The notes beneath the pieces were generated by a model. That model searched no databases. It was given only the letters and a program-made list of their open reading frames with translations, and had not been told where the DNA came from. 64,000 bases of DNA from contig CAJLTA010000004.1 in NCBI GenBank assembly GCA_905209455.1, positions 1 to 64,000 on the forward strand, in the 5' to 3' direction. Origin of the DNA: an uncultured Collinsella sp. Lineage in GTDB: Bacteria > Actinomycetota > Coriobacteriia > Coriobacteriales > Coriobacteriaceae. A program made the translations under genes and the position numbers. How positions within the stretch are numbered: the first letter of the stretch is position 1; every line of letters begins with the position of its first letter. This document shows positions 28,663 to 36,826 of this stretch, one piece after another.

Positions 28663-28808
28663 TTTTGTCTCAATCTGTAACGTTTAGAGGTTATTTGAGC
28701 TCGTAACTGTTGCAGATCGAGACAAACCGGTGAAACGTCGACCGAATGTCTCGATCTGTAACATCAAGGGGCCCAATAACCCTGTACCTGTTACAGATCG
28801 AGACATTC
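28663..28808 (+). repeat. Palindromic 80-bp tandem array III (2 units)
   Basis: GTAAC at 28677 and 28758 (81 bp apart), same arms and 26-nt spacer as the other arrays. It starts 4 nt after the stop of the AbiEi/DUF559-like gene. From 28809 to the amidohydrolase start there is about 145 nt with no gene. Confidence 0.9.
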
Positions 28809-28954
28809 CCCTGATGTTGCTGGGGTGGGGCTGCAACGTATTCCGTCCCCCCACATCCCCTCTTCCCTCCGTTAACCGATATGTCCGCAGCAATCCTGCC
28901 GCGCTGGATAATAATGGACAGATGTTCAAGTTTTCTGAGGGGGAGGAGCTCGAT

Positions 28955-30325
28955 ATGGCGTCTGCCGATCGTTCTACGTTGTTTATCAATGCGACCATTC
29001 TGGATGGTTCGGAGCATATGGAGCCGCAACCCGATATGGCCGTGGCCGTTGAGCGCGGTGTCATCACATGGATGGGGCCGAGTGCTGTGGCGCAGGCGCC
29101 CGCGGGTGCCGAGGTTATCGACCTGGGTGGTGCGTATCTCATGCCCGGTCTCATCAATATGCACGTGCACCTGTGCGGCTCGGGCAAGCCTGTCTCGGCC
29201 GGCGATGCGGGCGCGCTGATGAAGAAGCTCGATAATCCCGTGGGCCGCACCATCGTCCGCCGCATCCTCAAGGGCAGTGCCCAGCAGCAGCTAGCAAGCG
29301 GCGTGACCACGGTGCGCGGCGCGGGCGACCCGCTGTTTGCCGATCTGGCCGTGCGCGATGCTATCGATGCCGGCAAGTATCAGGGTCCTCGCCTGGTGGC
29401 GCCGGGAACGGGCATCACGGTGCCGGGCGGCCATGGTGCGGGCCTGTTCGCCCAGGTGGCCAACAGTCCCGCCGAGGCAGCCGAACAGGTGCGCGACCTG
29501 TATGCGCGTGGTGCCGACGTCATTAAGCTGTTCGTGACGGGCGGCGTGTTCGATGCGGCCGAGGTGGGCGAGCCGGGCGTGCTGCGTATGCCAGTGGAGG
29601 TTGCCGCGGCGGCATGCAAGGCGGCGCACGATATGGGCCTTCCGGTTATGGCCCATGTCGAGAGTACCGAGGGCGTGAAGGCCGCGCTTGAGGCCGGCGT
29701 TGACACGATTGAGCACGGCGCTCCGTTGACACCCGAAATCTTGGAGCTGTACCGTGGCGCCGCGGGCACGCAGCTCGAGGGGCGTGCTCCGAGTGTGACC
29801 TGCACTATCAGCCCGGCGCTGCCGTTTGTATTGCTCGACCCGGAAAAGACCCATTCTACCGATACGCAAAAGAAGAACGGCGACATCGTGTGCTCGGGCA
29901 TCATCGAGAGCGCCCGTGCCGCACTGGAAGCTGGCGTTAAGGTGGGCCTTGGCACGGACTCAAGCTGCCCGTTCGTGACGCAGTATGACATGTGGCGCGA
30001 GGTCGCCTATTTTGCCAAGTATGTCGGCGTGAGCAACGCCTTCGCACTGCATACAGCCACGCAGGTTAATGCCGAGCTGCTGGGGCTGGGCGGCGATACT
30101 GGCACGATCGAGTGCGGCAAGGCCGCCGATATCCTGGTGACGCGCAAGAACCCGCTCGATGACCTGTGCGCACTGCGTGAGCCGACGCACGTGATGTGTC
30201 GCGGTGATCTGGTGCGCAAGCTCAAGGTGAAGCGTATTCCCGAGGTGGACGCCGAGCTCGACGCGATTATGGCCATGCCTGCCGAGGCGTTGGCCGAGGA
30301 GCTTGCCCGCGATGGCGTAGTATAG
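28955..30325 (+). CDS. Amidohydrolase family protein (imidazolonepropionase-like)
   Basis: 456 residues. The metal-dependent amidohydrolase pattern is complete: MPGLINMHVHL (first His pair), DVIKLFVTGG (candidate Lys ligand), MAHVES, TIEHGAPL, and LGTDSSCPF (catalytic Asp), with a C-terminal beta region (IECGKAADILVTRKNPL). It resembles the group that includes prolidase-like and carboxypeptidase-like amidohydrolases; the substrate is unknown. ATG 28955 with GGGAGGAG 6 nt upstream; longer frames run through a repeat unit and are rejected. It appears monocistronic. Confidence 0.88.
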   Translation: MASADRSTLFINATILDGSEHMEPQPDMAVAVERGVITWMGPSAVAQAPAGAEVIDLGGAYLMPGLINMHVHLCGSGKPVSAGDAGALMKKLDNPVGRTIVRRILKGSAQQQLASGVTTVRGAGDPLFADLAVRDAIDAGKYQGPRLVAPGTGITVPGGHGAGLFAQVANSPAEAAEQVRDLYARGADVIKLFVTGGVFDAAEVGEPGVLRMPVEVAAAACKAAHDMGLPVMAHVESTEGVKAALEAGVDTIEHGAPLTPEILELYRGAAGTQLEGRAPSVTCTISPALPFVLLDPEKTHSTDTQKKNGDIVCSGIIESARAALEAGVKVGLGTDSSCPFVTQYDMWREVAYFAKYVGVSNAFALHTATQVNAELLGLGGDTGTIECGKAADILVTRKNPLDDLCALREPTHVMCRGDLVRKLKVKRIPEVDAELDAIMAMPAEALAEELARDGVV

Positions 30326-30328
30326 GTG

Positions 30329-30353
30329 TGACAAAGGGACGGTCCCTTTGTCA
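30329..30353. repeat. TGACAAAGGGAC / GTCCCTTTGTCA near-perfect palindrome
   Basis: Two 12-nt arms around a single G. It starts 3 nt after the amidohydrolase stop and directly before the bidirectional terminator. It belongs to the GGGAC-centred palindromes of the window. Confidence 0.65.
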
Positions 30354-30360
30354 TAATCAA

Positions 30361-30400
30361 AAAAGCCGAGGTCTCAGTGCGAGGCCTCGGCTTTTATTTT
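30361..30400. terminator. Bidirectional terminator between convergent genes
   Basis: AAAAGCCGAGG (30361-30371) pairs with CCTCGGCTTTT (30385-30395), with A- and T-tracts on both sides. It serves the amidohydrolase and the minus-strand zinc-ribbon gene. Confidence 0.85.
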
Positions 30401-30417
30401 GTCCTATGGTGTAGCGG

Positions 30418-30891
30418 CTAGGAGCGGGTTTCCATCTTGGCGTGGCACTTGGGGCAGGTGACGCGGATCTTGCCTTTGCCCTTGGGGACGGAGAGCATCT
30501 GGCCGCAGTTGGGGCACTTGAGGTATGCCGTGGTCTTGCGACCCTTCCACATCTTCTTGGCCGTGCGCTTGGCGCGCTCAAAGTCTTCCTTGCTGGTGCC
30601 GGCCGCGCGTGAGGTGCTGGCCGCTGCAGCGCCGCCGCCCAAGCTGGCGACGAACTTGCCCAAGCCGGGAACATTGGCGGTCGTGGCGACAAAGGCCTCG
30701 TTCTCCTTGCGACGTGCATCGATATTTTTGGACAGGCCGCGCAGCACGCCAATCACGATAACGGCGATGGCGATCCAGCTGAGCCACTGGATGCGGGCTA
30801 TCGATCCGATCATCGCGATGACGATGCCGGCAAAACCCATCACGATGGTGAGTTCGTCGGCGCCATTGCGGCCTTTCATAAAGTCATTCAT
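30418..30891 (-). CDS. Membrane protein with C-terminal zinc ribbon
   Basis: 157 residues. Two hydrophobic helices (about 15-32 and 35-53: TIVMGFAGIVIAMIGSI and LSWIAIAVIVIGVLRGL) are followed by a polar linker and a C-terminal zinc ribbon (KCPNCGQML...VTCPKCHAKM). No function is known for such proteins. The start is ATG 30891, with GAAAGG upstream; an in-frame ATG ten codons earlier lacks a site. Confidence 0.78.
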   Translation of the reverse strand: MNDFMKGRNGADELTIVMGFAGIVIAMIGSIARIQWLSWIAIAVIVIGVLRGLSKNIDARRKENEAFVATTANVPGLGKFVASLGGGAAAASTSRAAGTSKEDFERAKRTAKKMWKGRKTTAYLKCPNCGQMLSVPKGKGKIRVTCPKCHAKMETRS

Positions 30892-30946
30892 GCAAATTGC
30901 CTTTCGTTCGATATGCTGCACGCCTTTATACCCGATTTAGAGCAAG

Positions 30947-30993
30947 GGGGACAGGTCAATCTGCGCCAATGTGGTGCAAACGTACCTGTCCCC
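30947..30993. repeat. GGGGACAGGT inverted repeat with internal GGTGCAAAC motif
   Basis: GGGGACAGGT (30947-30956) pairs with ACCTGTCCCC (30984-30993). The loop contains CAATCTGCGCCAATGTGGTGCAAAC, related to the nested hairpins at 41139-41200 and 42062-42124. A degraded second half-copy follows to 31028. Confidence 0.7.
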
Positions 30994-31037
30994 GATACAC
31001 CAAGATGGTGCAAAACAGTCTGTCCCCGATGCCCCAA

Positions 31038-31310
31038 TTACTTGGAGAGCTTGTCGACGACGCGTTCGATCTCGGCGAGCTTGGCGGCCTTGAGGTCTTC
31101 ATCGCCCGATTCGATTGCCGAAGTCACGCAGCCCTCGATATGCGCCTTGAGCACGTCGGCGTTAATGCGCGCGAGGAGCGCCTGTGTGGCCATGAGCTGC
31201 GTGGAGATATCGACGCAGTAGCGGTCCTCCTCGACCATCCGCAGGATGCCGTCGATCTGACCGCGTGCCGTCTTGAGCATGTGGGTCACCGATTTATGGT
31301 CTGCCATCAT
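31038..31310 (-). CDS. csoR: CsoR-type copper-sensing transcriptional repressor
   Basis: 90 residues of the DUF156/CsoR family: HKSVTHMLKTARGQIDGILRMVEEDRYCVDISTQL, then LKAHIEGCV. The Cys, His and Cys at the three copper-ligand positions (YC, AH, GC) fit the C-H-C set of CsoR. It should repress the copA operon until Cu(I) binds. It is the last gene of the minus-strand copper cluster, 135 nt after copZ, with a hairpin repeat between. Two adjacent ATGs (31310, 31307) are possible starts, with GAGGA upstream. Confidence 0.9.
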   Translation of the reverse strand: MMADHKSVTHMLKTARGQIDGILRMVEEDRYCVDISTQLMATQALLARINADVLKAHIEGCVTSAIESGDEDLKAAKLAEIERVVDKLSK

Positions 31311-31352
31311 GGCGGGTCCTCGTTTCTGGTCGATCTTCCGGATGCCCCCGTC

Positions 31353-31419
31353 AGTTGCGGTGAAATACGGACCGTTTAAAGGCCTAGGGCGGCACAACAG
31401 TCCGTATTTCACCGCAACT
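31353..31419. repeat. AGTTGCGGTGAAATACGGAC inverted repeat, copy 3
   Basis: Arms of about 24 nt (31353-31376 and 31396-31419) pair almost perfectly around GCCTAGGGC-containing sequence. It is the best-preserved of the three copies and sits between copZ and csoR, where it would form a hairpin in their shared transcript. Confidence 0.8.
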
Positions 31420-31445
31420 TCTGAGGATTGAGTAGGCGGCGTCTG

Positions 31446-31667
31446 CTACGCGGCGGTCACGGATAGGGCGTGGAACTTTTCGCCGGCGCCCTCGACGGCG
31501 GCAGCGAGCTGCTCAGCGGTCACGGTGTCGGCGCACTCCACCTGTACGGTCTGAGTCTCGTGATCGGCATCGGCGTCGGTCACGCCGGCAACGTTGAGCA
31601 GTGCCGTCTCGACAGTAGCGTCGCAGTGGCCGCACATAAGGCCGGAAGTCTTGATTGTGTAACGCAT
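31446..31667 (-). CDS. copZ: Copper chaperone CopZ (heavy-metal-associated domain)
   Basis: 73 residues forming a single HMA domain. The metal loop is GLMCGHCDATVE (MxCxxC), followed by VAGVTDADADHETQTVQVEC. It should bind Cu(I) and hand it to CopA. It lies 152 nt downstream of copA on the same strand, in the copper operon, with an AGGAG site before the ATG. Confidence 0.92.
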   Translation of the reverse strand: MRYTIKTSGLMCGHCDATVETALLNVAGVTDADADHETQTVQVECADTVTAEQLAAAVEGAGEKFHALSVTAA

Positions 31668-31730
31668 GGGTGTACTCCTTATCGATTGAGATTATCTGAC
31701 AGTTTAGTCGTGAACAGCGTCATCTTAAAG

Positions 31731-31829
31731 GTGCGCTGAGGTGCCCGAGATTGCCCCGAAAGAGGAGCGAAGCGTACTTGGGTACGCGAGCGACGGTTTG
31801 AGGGGCAAGGTCGGGTGCTTCAGTGCGCC
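31731..31829. repeat. Long imperfect hairpin at the copA 3' end
   Basis: GTGCGCTGAGGTGCCCGA on the left pairs imperfectly with TCGGGTGCTTCAGTGCGCC on the right, with internal pairs ATTGCCCC / GGGGCAA and CGTAC / GTACG. The right arm covers the last codons of copA. There is no T-tract; it may be a processing or stability hairpin between copA and copZ. Confidence 0.55.
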
Positions 31830-34159
31830 GTCTTGGGCTTAAAGGTTCGCAGGCGCAGCGCGTTGGACACGACGCAGACGCTCGACAGGCTCATGGCCGC
31901 GGCGCCAAACATCGGCGAGAGTTGCCAACCGGTGAGGGGGAAGAACACGCCCGCCGCCAGCGGAATGCCGATGCCGTTGTAGAACAGCGCCCAGAACAGG
32001 TCCTGCTTGATGTTGCGAATTGTGGCGCGCGACAGCTCGATGGCGCGGGCGACGTCCATGAGGTCGCTGCGCATGAGAACCACGTCGGCGCCCTCCTTGG
32101 CGATGTCGGCGCCGGTGCCGATAGCAAGGCCCACGTCGGCGCGCGCCAGGGCGGGGGAGTCGTTGATGCCGTCGCCTACCATGGCGACCTTGCCGCCCAC
32201 ATCCTGCAGCTCGCGGACGTGGCGCTCCTTGTCGGCAGGGAGGACGTCGGCGATGACCTGTTCGCTGCTCAGCCCCACGCGGCGGGCGATGGCCTCGGCC
32301 GTCACGCGGTTGTCGCCGGTGAGCATGCGCACGTCGACGCCAAGCGAGCGCAGTGCGGCGATGGCCCCGGCGCTCGTCTCCTTGACCTCGTCCGCCACGG
32401 CGATGGTACCGACAAGCTCGCTGTTCTTGCCAAAGAACAGCGGCGTCTTGCCCTCGGCCGCGAACTGTTCGGCAAGGCCGGCGGGAACCTTCACGCCCAG
32501 CTCGTCCATCAGACGCACGTTGCCGGCGGCGATGACATTCTGCCCCTCGCGTGCCGTAACGCCTCGCCCGGGCACGGCGGTAAAGTCCTCGACCATGCGT
32601 GCGACGATTCCGCGCGCCTCGCACTCGGCCATAATCGCCTCGGCCAGCGGGTGCTCGCTTGAGCGCTCCAGCGCAGCGGCCAGCTTGAGCAACGCCTTTT
32701 CGCTCATGGCGGGCGAGCCGTCAGCGCGCGTGGCTACCGTGATATCGGTCACAGCCGGCTTGCCGCGGGTGACGGTGCCCGTCTTGTCGAGCACCACGGT
32801 GCCCACGCTGCGTAGGTTCTCCAGCGCCTCGGCGCTCTTAAACAGAATGCCCATTTCGGCGCCCTTGCCGGTGCCGACCATAATGGCGACGGGCGTGGCC
32901 AGGCCCAGCGCGCACGGGCAGCTGATCACCAGCACGGCGACGGCGGAGGTGAGCGCTTCGTTCACGCTTCCGGTCAGTGCCGTCCACACCACGAAGGTCA
33001 CGGCCGAGATCATGAACACCACGGGCACGAACACGCCGGCGACCTTGTCGGCCATGCGGGCGATGGGCGCCTTGGTGGCATTGGCGTCCTCGACGAGCTG
33101 GATAATCTTGGCGAGCGACGTGTCGGCGCCCACGCGTGTGGCACGGAAGGTAAACGAGCCGGTGCGGTTGACAGTGGCGGCGTTGACGGTGTCGCCGGCG
33201 GTCTTCTCCACGGGGATGGACTCGCCGGTCAGTGCGCTTTCGTCCACGGCCGAAGCGCCCTCGAGTACCACGCCGTCGACAGGGATGGACTCGCCGGGGC
33301 GCACACGCAGCACCTGGCCGGGAAGGATACTGTCGACGTCGACGGTGGTTTCGGTGCCGTCATCGGCAACGACGGTCGCGGTCTTGGGTGCCAAGTCGAT
33401 GAGTGCCTCGATGGCGCCGCCGGTCTTGGACTTGCTGCGCGTCTCGAGGTATTTGCCCACGGTGACCAGCGACAGGATCGTGCCCGCACTCTCAAAATAC
33501 AGATTGTCCATGCTCGTCATCATGGCCTTGTGGACCTGACCCGCGGCTAGCTGGTCGGCCATGATGAACATGGCGTAGAGCGACCAGGCGACGGAGGCGG
33601 TGGCGCCCACGGCGATGAGGGCGTCCATGGTGGGCGCGCCGTGCGCGAGCGATTTAAACCCATTGATAAAGTAGGCATCGTTGACGTAGACGATGGGGAT
33701 GAGCAGGACGAGCTCGGTGAGGGCGAGCGTCATGCTGTGAGTATGGTCGGTGAAGATGCCGGGCAGCGGCCAGCCGAGCATGTGCCCCATGCCTGTGTAA
33801 AACAGCGGGATGAGGAAGATGATCGAGATGATGAGGCGGGTACGCATGGCAGAGGCGGCGGCCTCCAACTTTTTGGTCGGCGACTCCATATGGGCGGCGC
33901 CGGACCTGGCTTGCGCACTTCCGCTTTGGACAGCGTCGGTGCCCATGCTGATGGGCGAGGCCGAGTAGCCCGCGCGGTCGACAGCGGTGCAGATGTCGTC
34001 GGGGGAGACCTGCGCAGGGTCGTAGTCCACCAGCATAGAGCCGGCGAGCAGATTGACCGCGACGCTTTGGACGCCGTCGAGCTTGCTCACGGCACGGTCC
34101 ACGTGCGCTTGGCACGCGGCGCACGTCATACCGCCCACGTCAAACTTATCCTGAGCCAT
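31820..34159 (-). CDS. copA: Copper-translocating P1B-type ATPase CopA
   Basis: 779 residues. One N-terminal HMA domain (GGMTCAACQAHVD), about eight membrane helices, an actuator with TGES, the transmembrane metal motif CPC (SCPCALGLATP), the phosphorylation motif DKTGT, HP in SEHPLAEA, and a GDGINDSPAL hinge. It exports Cu(I). AAAGGAG precedes the ATG. It is first in the copA-copZ-csoR cluster and has a CsoR-type site in its promoter. Confidence 0.95.
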   Translation of the reverse strand: MAQDKFDVGGMTCAACQAHVDRAVSKLDGVQSVAVNLLAGSMLVDYDPAQVSPDDICTAVDRAGYSASPISMGTDAVQSGSAQARSGAAHMESPTKKLEAAASAMRTRLIISIIFLIPLFYTGMGHMLGWPLPGIFTDHTHSMTLALTELVLLIPIVYVNDAYFINGFKSLAHGAPTMDALIAVGATASVAWSLYAMFIMADQLAAGQVHKAMMTSMDNLYFESAGTILSLVTVGKYLETRSKSKTGGAIEALIDLAPKTATVVADDGTETTVDVDSILPGQVLRVRPGESIPVDGVVLEGASAVDESALTGESIPVEKTAGDTVNAATVNRTGSFTFRATRVGADTSLAKIIQLVEDANATKAPIARMADKVAGVFVPVVFMISAVTFVVWTALTGSVNEALTSAVAVLVISCPCALGLATPVAIMVGTGKGAEMGILFKSAEALENLRSVGTVVLDKTGTVTRGKPAVTDITVATRADGSPAMSEKALLKLAAALERSSEHPLAEAIMAECEARGIVARMVEDFTAVPGRGVTAREGQNVIAAGNVRLMDELGVKVPAGLAEQFAAEGKTPLFFGKNSELVGTIAVADEVKETSAGAIAALRSLGVDVRMLTGDNRVTAEAIARRVGLSSEQVIADVLPADKERHVRELQDVGGKVAMVGDGINDSPALARADVGLAIGTGADIAKEGADVVLMRSDLMDVARAIELSRATIRNIKQDLFWALFYNGIGIPLAAGVFFPLTGWQLSPMFGAAAMSLSSVCVVSNALRLRTFKPKTAH

Positions 34160-34206
34160 GGCTTCTCCTTTCTGTAGTTCGGTGTTGGAATTGTTAACCC
34201 GCCGAT

Positions 34207-34243
34207 ACTATACACCCATACCCCCTGGGGGTGTCCAGTACAG
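34207..34243 (-). promoter_or_regulatory. copA promoter with CsoR-type operator in the spacer
   Basis: On the minus strand, TGGACA and TATAGT are separated by 19 nt, and the palindrome ACCCCCTGGGGGT (plus strand 34220-34232) fills the spacer. G/C-rich palindromes with T/A flanks are known CsoR operators. A bound repressor here would block RNA polymerase at the copper operon. Confidence 0.7.
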
Positions 34244-34310
34244 AAAGAAATGTATGACATTTCGTTACAGATGAGGATAGTTGGTTGGCCGATGGACCGT
34301 CCCAACCAAT

Positions 34311-34532
34311 CATCTCAATCTGTAACGTCTGGACCGGTTTTTGAACCATAGCTGTTACAGATTTAGACAAACATTTCAGCCGAAAACTAACGTCTCGATC
34401 TGTAACAACTAGACCCCGTTTTACCGAGTATTTGTTACAGATCAAGACAAACAGTTGGCAGGAAACTCAATGTCTCGTTCTGTAACATCTAGCAGCAAAT
34501 ATGACCTCTAACTGTTACAGATTGAGACAATT
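34311..34532 (+). repeat. Palindromic 80-bp tandem array IV (3 units, plus relic)
   Basis: GTAAC at 34322, 34402 and 34482, exactly 80 bp apart; 26-nt spacers. A degenerate right arm (GTTACAGATGAGGA) lies at 34264-34277, before the first unit. The array lies between copA's upstream end and the kinase 3' end, both minus-strand genes, yet has the same plus-strand orientation as the others. With the copA promoter it fills the 411-bp gap. Confidence 0.92.
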
Positions 34533-34570
34533 GCCGGGGAGGGGTCCCGTCACGGCAAGACGCCCGCTCT

Positions 34571-36655
34571 CTAGATACAGAATCCGGGGATCACGCAGGT
34601 TCGTTTGTTTGGCTTGTCCGCAGGCGTTGCGTACGTAAAGGCGTCGCCGTCGTGGCCCACACGGTTTATGTAGAGCGTGCCTTCGGTCTCCGATGAGTCG
34701 GGGCTCACCGTGCGCTCCCACCAGCAGGTGTCCTTGCCCTTCCACTGACGGACCATCGCCTCGTTCGTGGAATACGGGCTCACCTTGAGCTCGCGGAAGA
34801 GTTGGTACTCCTTGCCCTCGCTGTTGTAGATGTCTGCCAGGTAGTGATAGTCCTTGGCAAACGAATCGGGCGGTTGCGTACCGCACAGCTCGACCATGGC
34901 GGGCAGCCAAAGGGTTGCGGGCAACTCGCTCAGACACGATGCACTGTTGGCTGCGCCCACATTGTTCGAGACCTTCTTGACCCCTTTAATGAGCGCGCAC
35001 AACTCGTTGGGTAGCAGCTTAAGGCCGTCGCCGTTGAGCCATTCCCGCAGCTCGCAATCTGCCCAGCCGGCGCTCGGCGGTTCAGCTGCAGCGTTGCGCT
35101 CGGCAATACCCGCATCGAACATAAACGTCAATCCGGCCTTGCCCGTCCCGTCCAGAAGCTCATCGTGGCGGATGCCCACAAGCTGCGCGCCAACCTGCAG
35201 CCCGTTGGTGAGCGTGACACGTTTGGTACACGGATAGGGGATATGCCCATCGGCATCGAGCAGGTGATAGCGCTTGGCAATCTCGCGTGCCTCGCTACGG
35301 GTCTCGGCGGCCTTAATCTTGAGCGAAATCTCCTGCAGCTGATCCCAGGTGTAGTCGCCAAGCGAACCGCGGATGCCGTCCAGGTAGTCGGGGATGCCAA
35401 AGCCATGGGTCGCCGCCCCAACGACGCTGAGCCCCGCAACGGCTGCAACGACGCCACCGATAATAAACCGGCGGCGGGTCATGGCATCGTGTCGGGCCTG
35501 CTCCAGAATCTCTCTCGCGCGCTCGCCGGCGACGTCGACCTTAAGGTGCGTACCGGAGTCGATGTCGATTGCGGCGTCACTGCCCGCGCCCTCGCGGCCC
35601 TCGGATTCGGCGTCGGTGAGGTATGTCGAGAGCACCTCGAGCATCTGCTGCTCGGTAGGGCGATCGCACTGCTCGACTGAGAGACCCTTCATGATGATTT
35701 GGACAAGCGCTTCATCGCCCTCGCAGCGCGGCTCGAGCGGTGCCGGCTTGGTCTTGGTCTTTACGAGATAGAACGAGCCGGTTGCAGCGGCGTCCGTCGA
35801 CTCAAAGTCAAACGGTTTGCGACCGCTGTAGAGCTGGTACAAAATGCTCGAAAGCGCGTAGACATCGATTGCCGGCGAACGGCGAAGGGCCGTGATGCCT
35901 TCGATATCCTGCGTGAGCATTTCGGGCGCAGCGTATGCGGGCGTGGCAAAGCGCCAGATGTCGGCGCGCCGGGTGATCGTGTCGTCGCCGAGAGCCATGG
36001 TCGCGGAGCCCATGTCGATGAGGCAGGGGTCAAAGGAGCAATCGGCAATCTGCTGCTCGAGCGTTCGGCTGGTGGTGCGGAACATGATATTGGCAGGCGA
36101 CAGGTCGCGATGGATGACCGGATTCACGAGGCCTTGGGTTATCAAGAGCGCACGAAGCACGGCGTTTCCGACGGCGGCGACCATCTGGGTGGTCAGCCCG
36201 CCCGAGGCGTCGTGCGGAAGCAGGGGCAGCGCCTGCTTGAGCGAGATGCCCTCGACCCACTCCATGAGGATGAGCGGGTCATCCTCACACGAGCCGTAGC
36301 CATAGACGCGCGGAAATCCGCGCAGGTGCGAGACGGTACACAGATGACGGTACTCCTCGAACAGCGCAGCGGTGTTGGCCAGGTGCGCTGCCGATTGCTC
36401 GGCGGAGCGATCGAGGGCTTGGCCGGAAAGGATGGCATTGTCCTTGAGTAGCTTGACGGCAAAGACCTCGCCGCTCGTGTTGGTCGCGCGCAGCACGTGC
36501 CCGATGTTGCCGTTGTTGCGGTGGGCCGTCTGGAGAATAAGCGTCATAAGCCGACGCTTGGCGTCGTCCTCGGCGCTGGGGTCGACCGCCACGGCGGTAT
36601 CGAACGTATCGAGACGGATGAGTTTGTCGCCATAGGCGCTATCGGTAGTATCCAT
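34571..36655 (-). CDS. Ser/Thr protein kinase with membrane helix and DUF6273-like C-terminus
   Basis: 694 residues. Kinase domain about 45-340: VAVK-type Lys in FAVKLLK (near 68), catalytic loop HRDLSPANIMF (182-192), DMG in place of DFG (214-216), and APEM. One membrane helix at about 396-418 places the 275-residue C-terminal part outside the cell. That part resembles DUF6273 (GWADCELREWLNGDGLKLLPNEL; LWLPAMVELCG). It may sense an envelope signal. An FHA protein gene lies 171 nt upstream on the same strand. Start ATG 36655 with AAAGGAA upstream. Confidence 0.88.
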   Translation of the reverse strand: MDTTDSAYGDKLIRLDTFDTAVAVDPSAEDDAKRRLMTLILQTAHRNNGNIGHVLRATNTSGEVFAVKLLKDNAILSGQALDRSAEQSAAHLANTAALFEEYRHLCTVSHLRGFPRVYGYGSCEDDPLILMEWVEGISLKQALPLLPHDASGGLTTQMVAAVGNAVLRALLITQGLVNPVIHRDLSPANIMFRTTSRTLEQQIADCSFDPCLIDMGSATMALGDDTITRRADIWRFATPAYAAPEMLTQDIEGITALRRSPAIDVYALSSILYQLYSGRKPFDFESTDAAATGSFYLVKTKTKPAPLEPRCEGDEALVQIIMKGLSVEQCDRPTEQQMLEVLSTYLTDAESEGREGAGSDAAIDIDSGTHLKVDVAGERAREILEQARHDAMTRRRFIIGGVVAAVAGLSVVGAATHGFGIPDYLDGIRGSLGDYTWDQLQEISLKIKAAETRSEAREIAKRYHLLDADGHIPYPCTKRVTLTNGLQVGAQLVGIRHDELLDGTGKAGLTFMFDAGIAERNAAAEPPSAGWADCELREWLNGDGLKLLPNELCALIKGVKKVSNNVGAANSASCLSELPATLWLPAMVELCGTQPPDSFAKDYHYLADIYNSEGKEYQLFRELKVSPYSTNEAMVRQWKGKDTCWWERTVSPDSSETEGTLYINRVGHDGDAFTYATPADKPNKRTCVIPGFCI

Positions 36656-36785
36656 GGCGTTCCTTTGTCTGGCATGGGTTGCCGCACGTATACGTGAGCA
36701 GTGCGGATATCGGTAAAGTACCATGATAGCCGCACTGCCCACGTATACCGCTGAGCATTGTCGTTTACGACGCAGAAGGTAGAAG

Positions 36786-36823
36786 ACGAAAGACGGACGG
36801 CGACCGTCTTTCGATCGCCGTCC
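36786..36823 (-). terminator. Hairpin after the FHA gene
   Basis: GGACGGCGA (36795-36803) pairs perfectly with TCGCCGTCC (36815-36823); on the minus strand it is followed by a C/T-rich rather than a pure T tail, so termination may be partial. Confidence 0.45.
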
Positions 36824-36826
36824 GCG

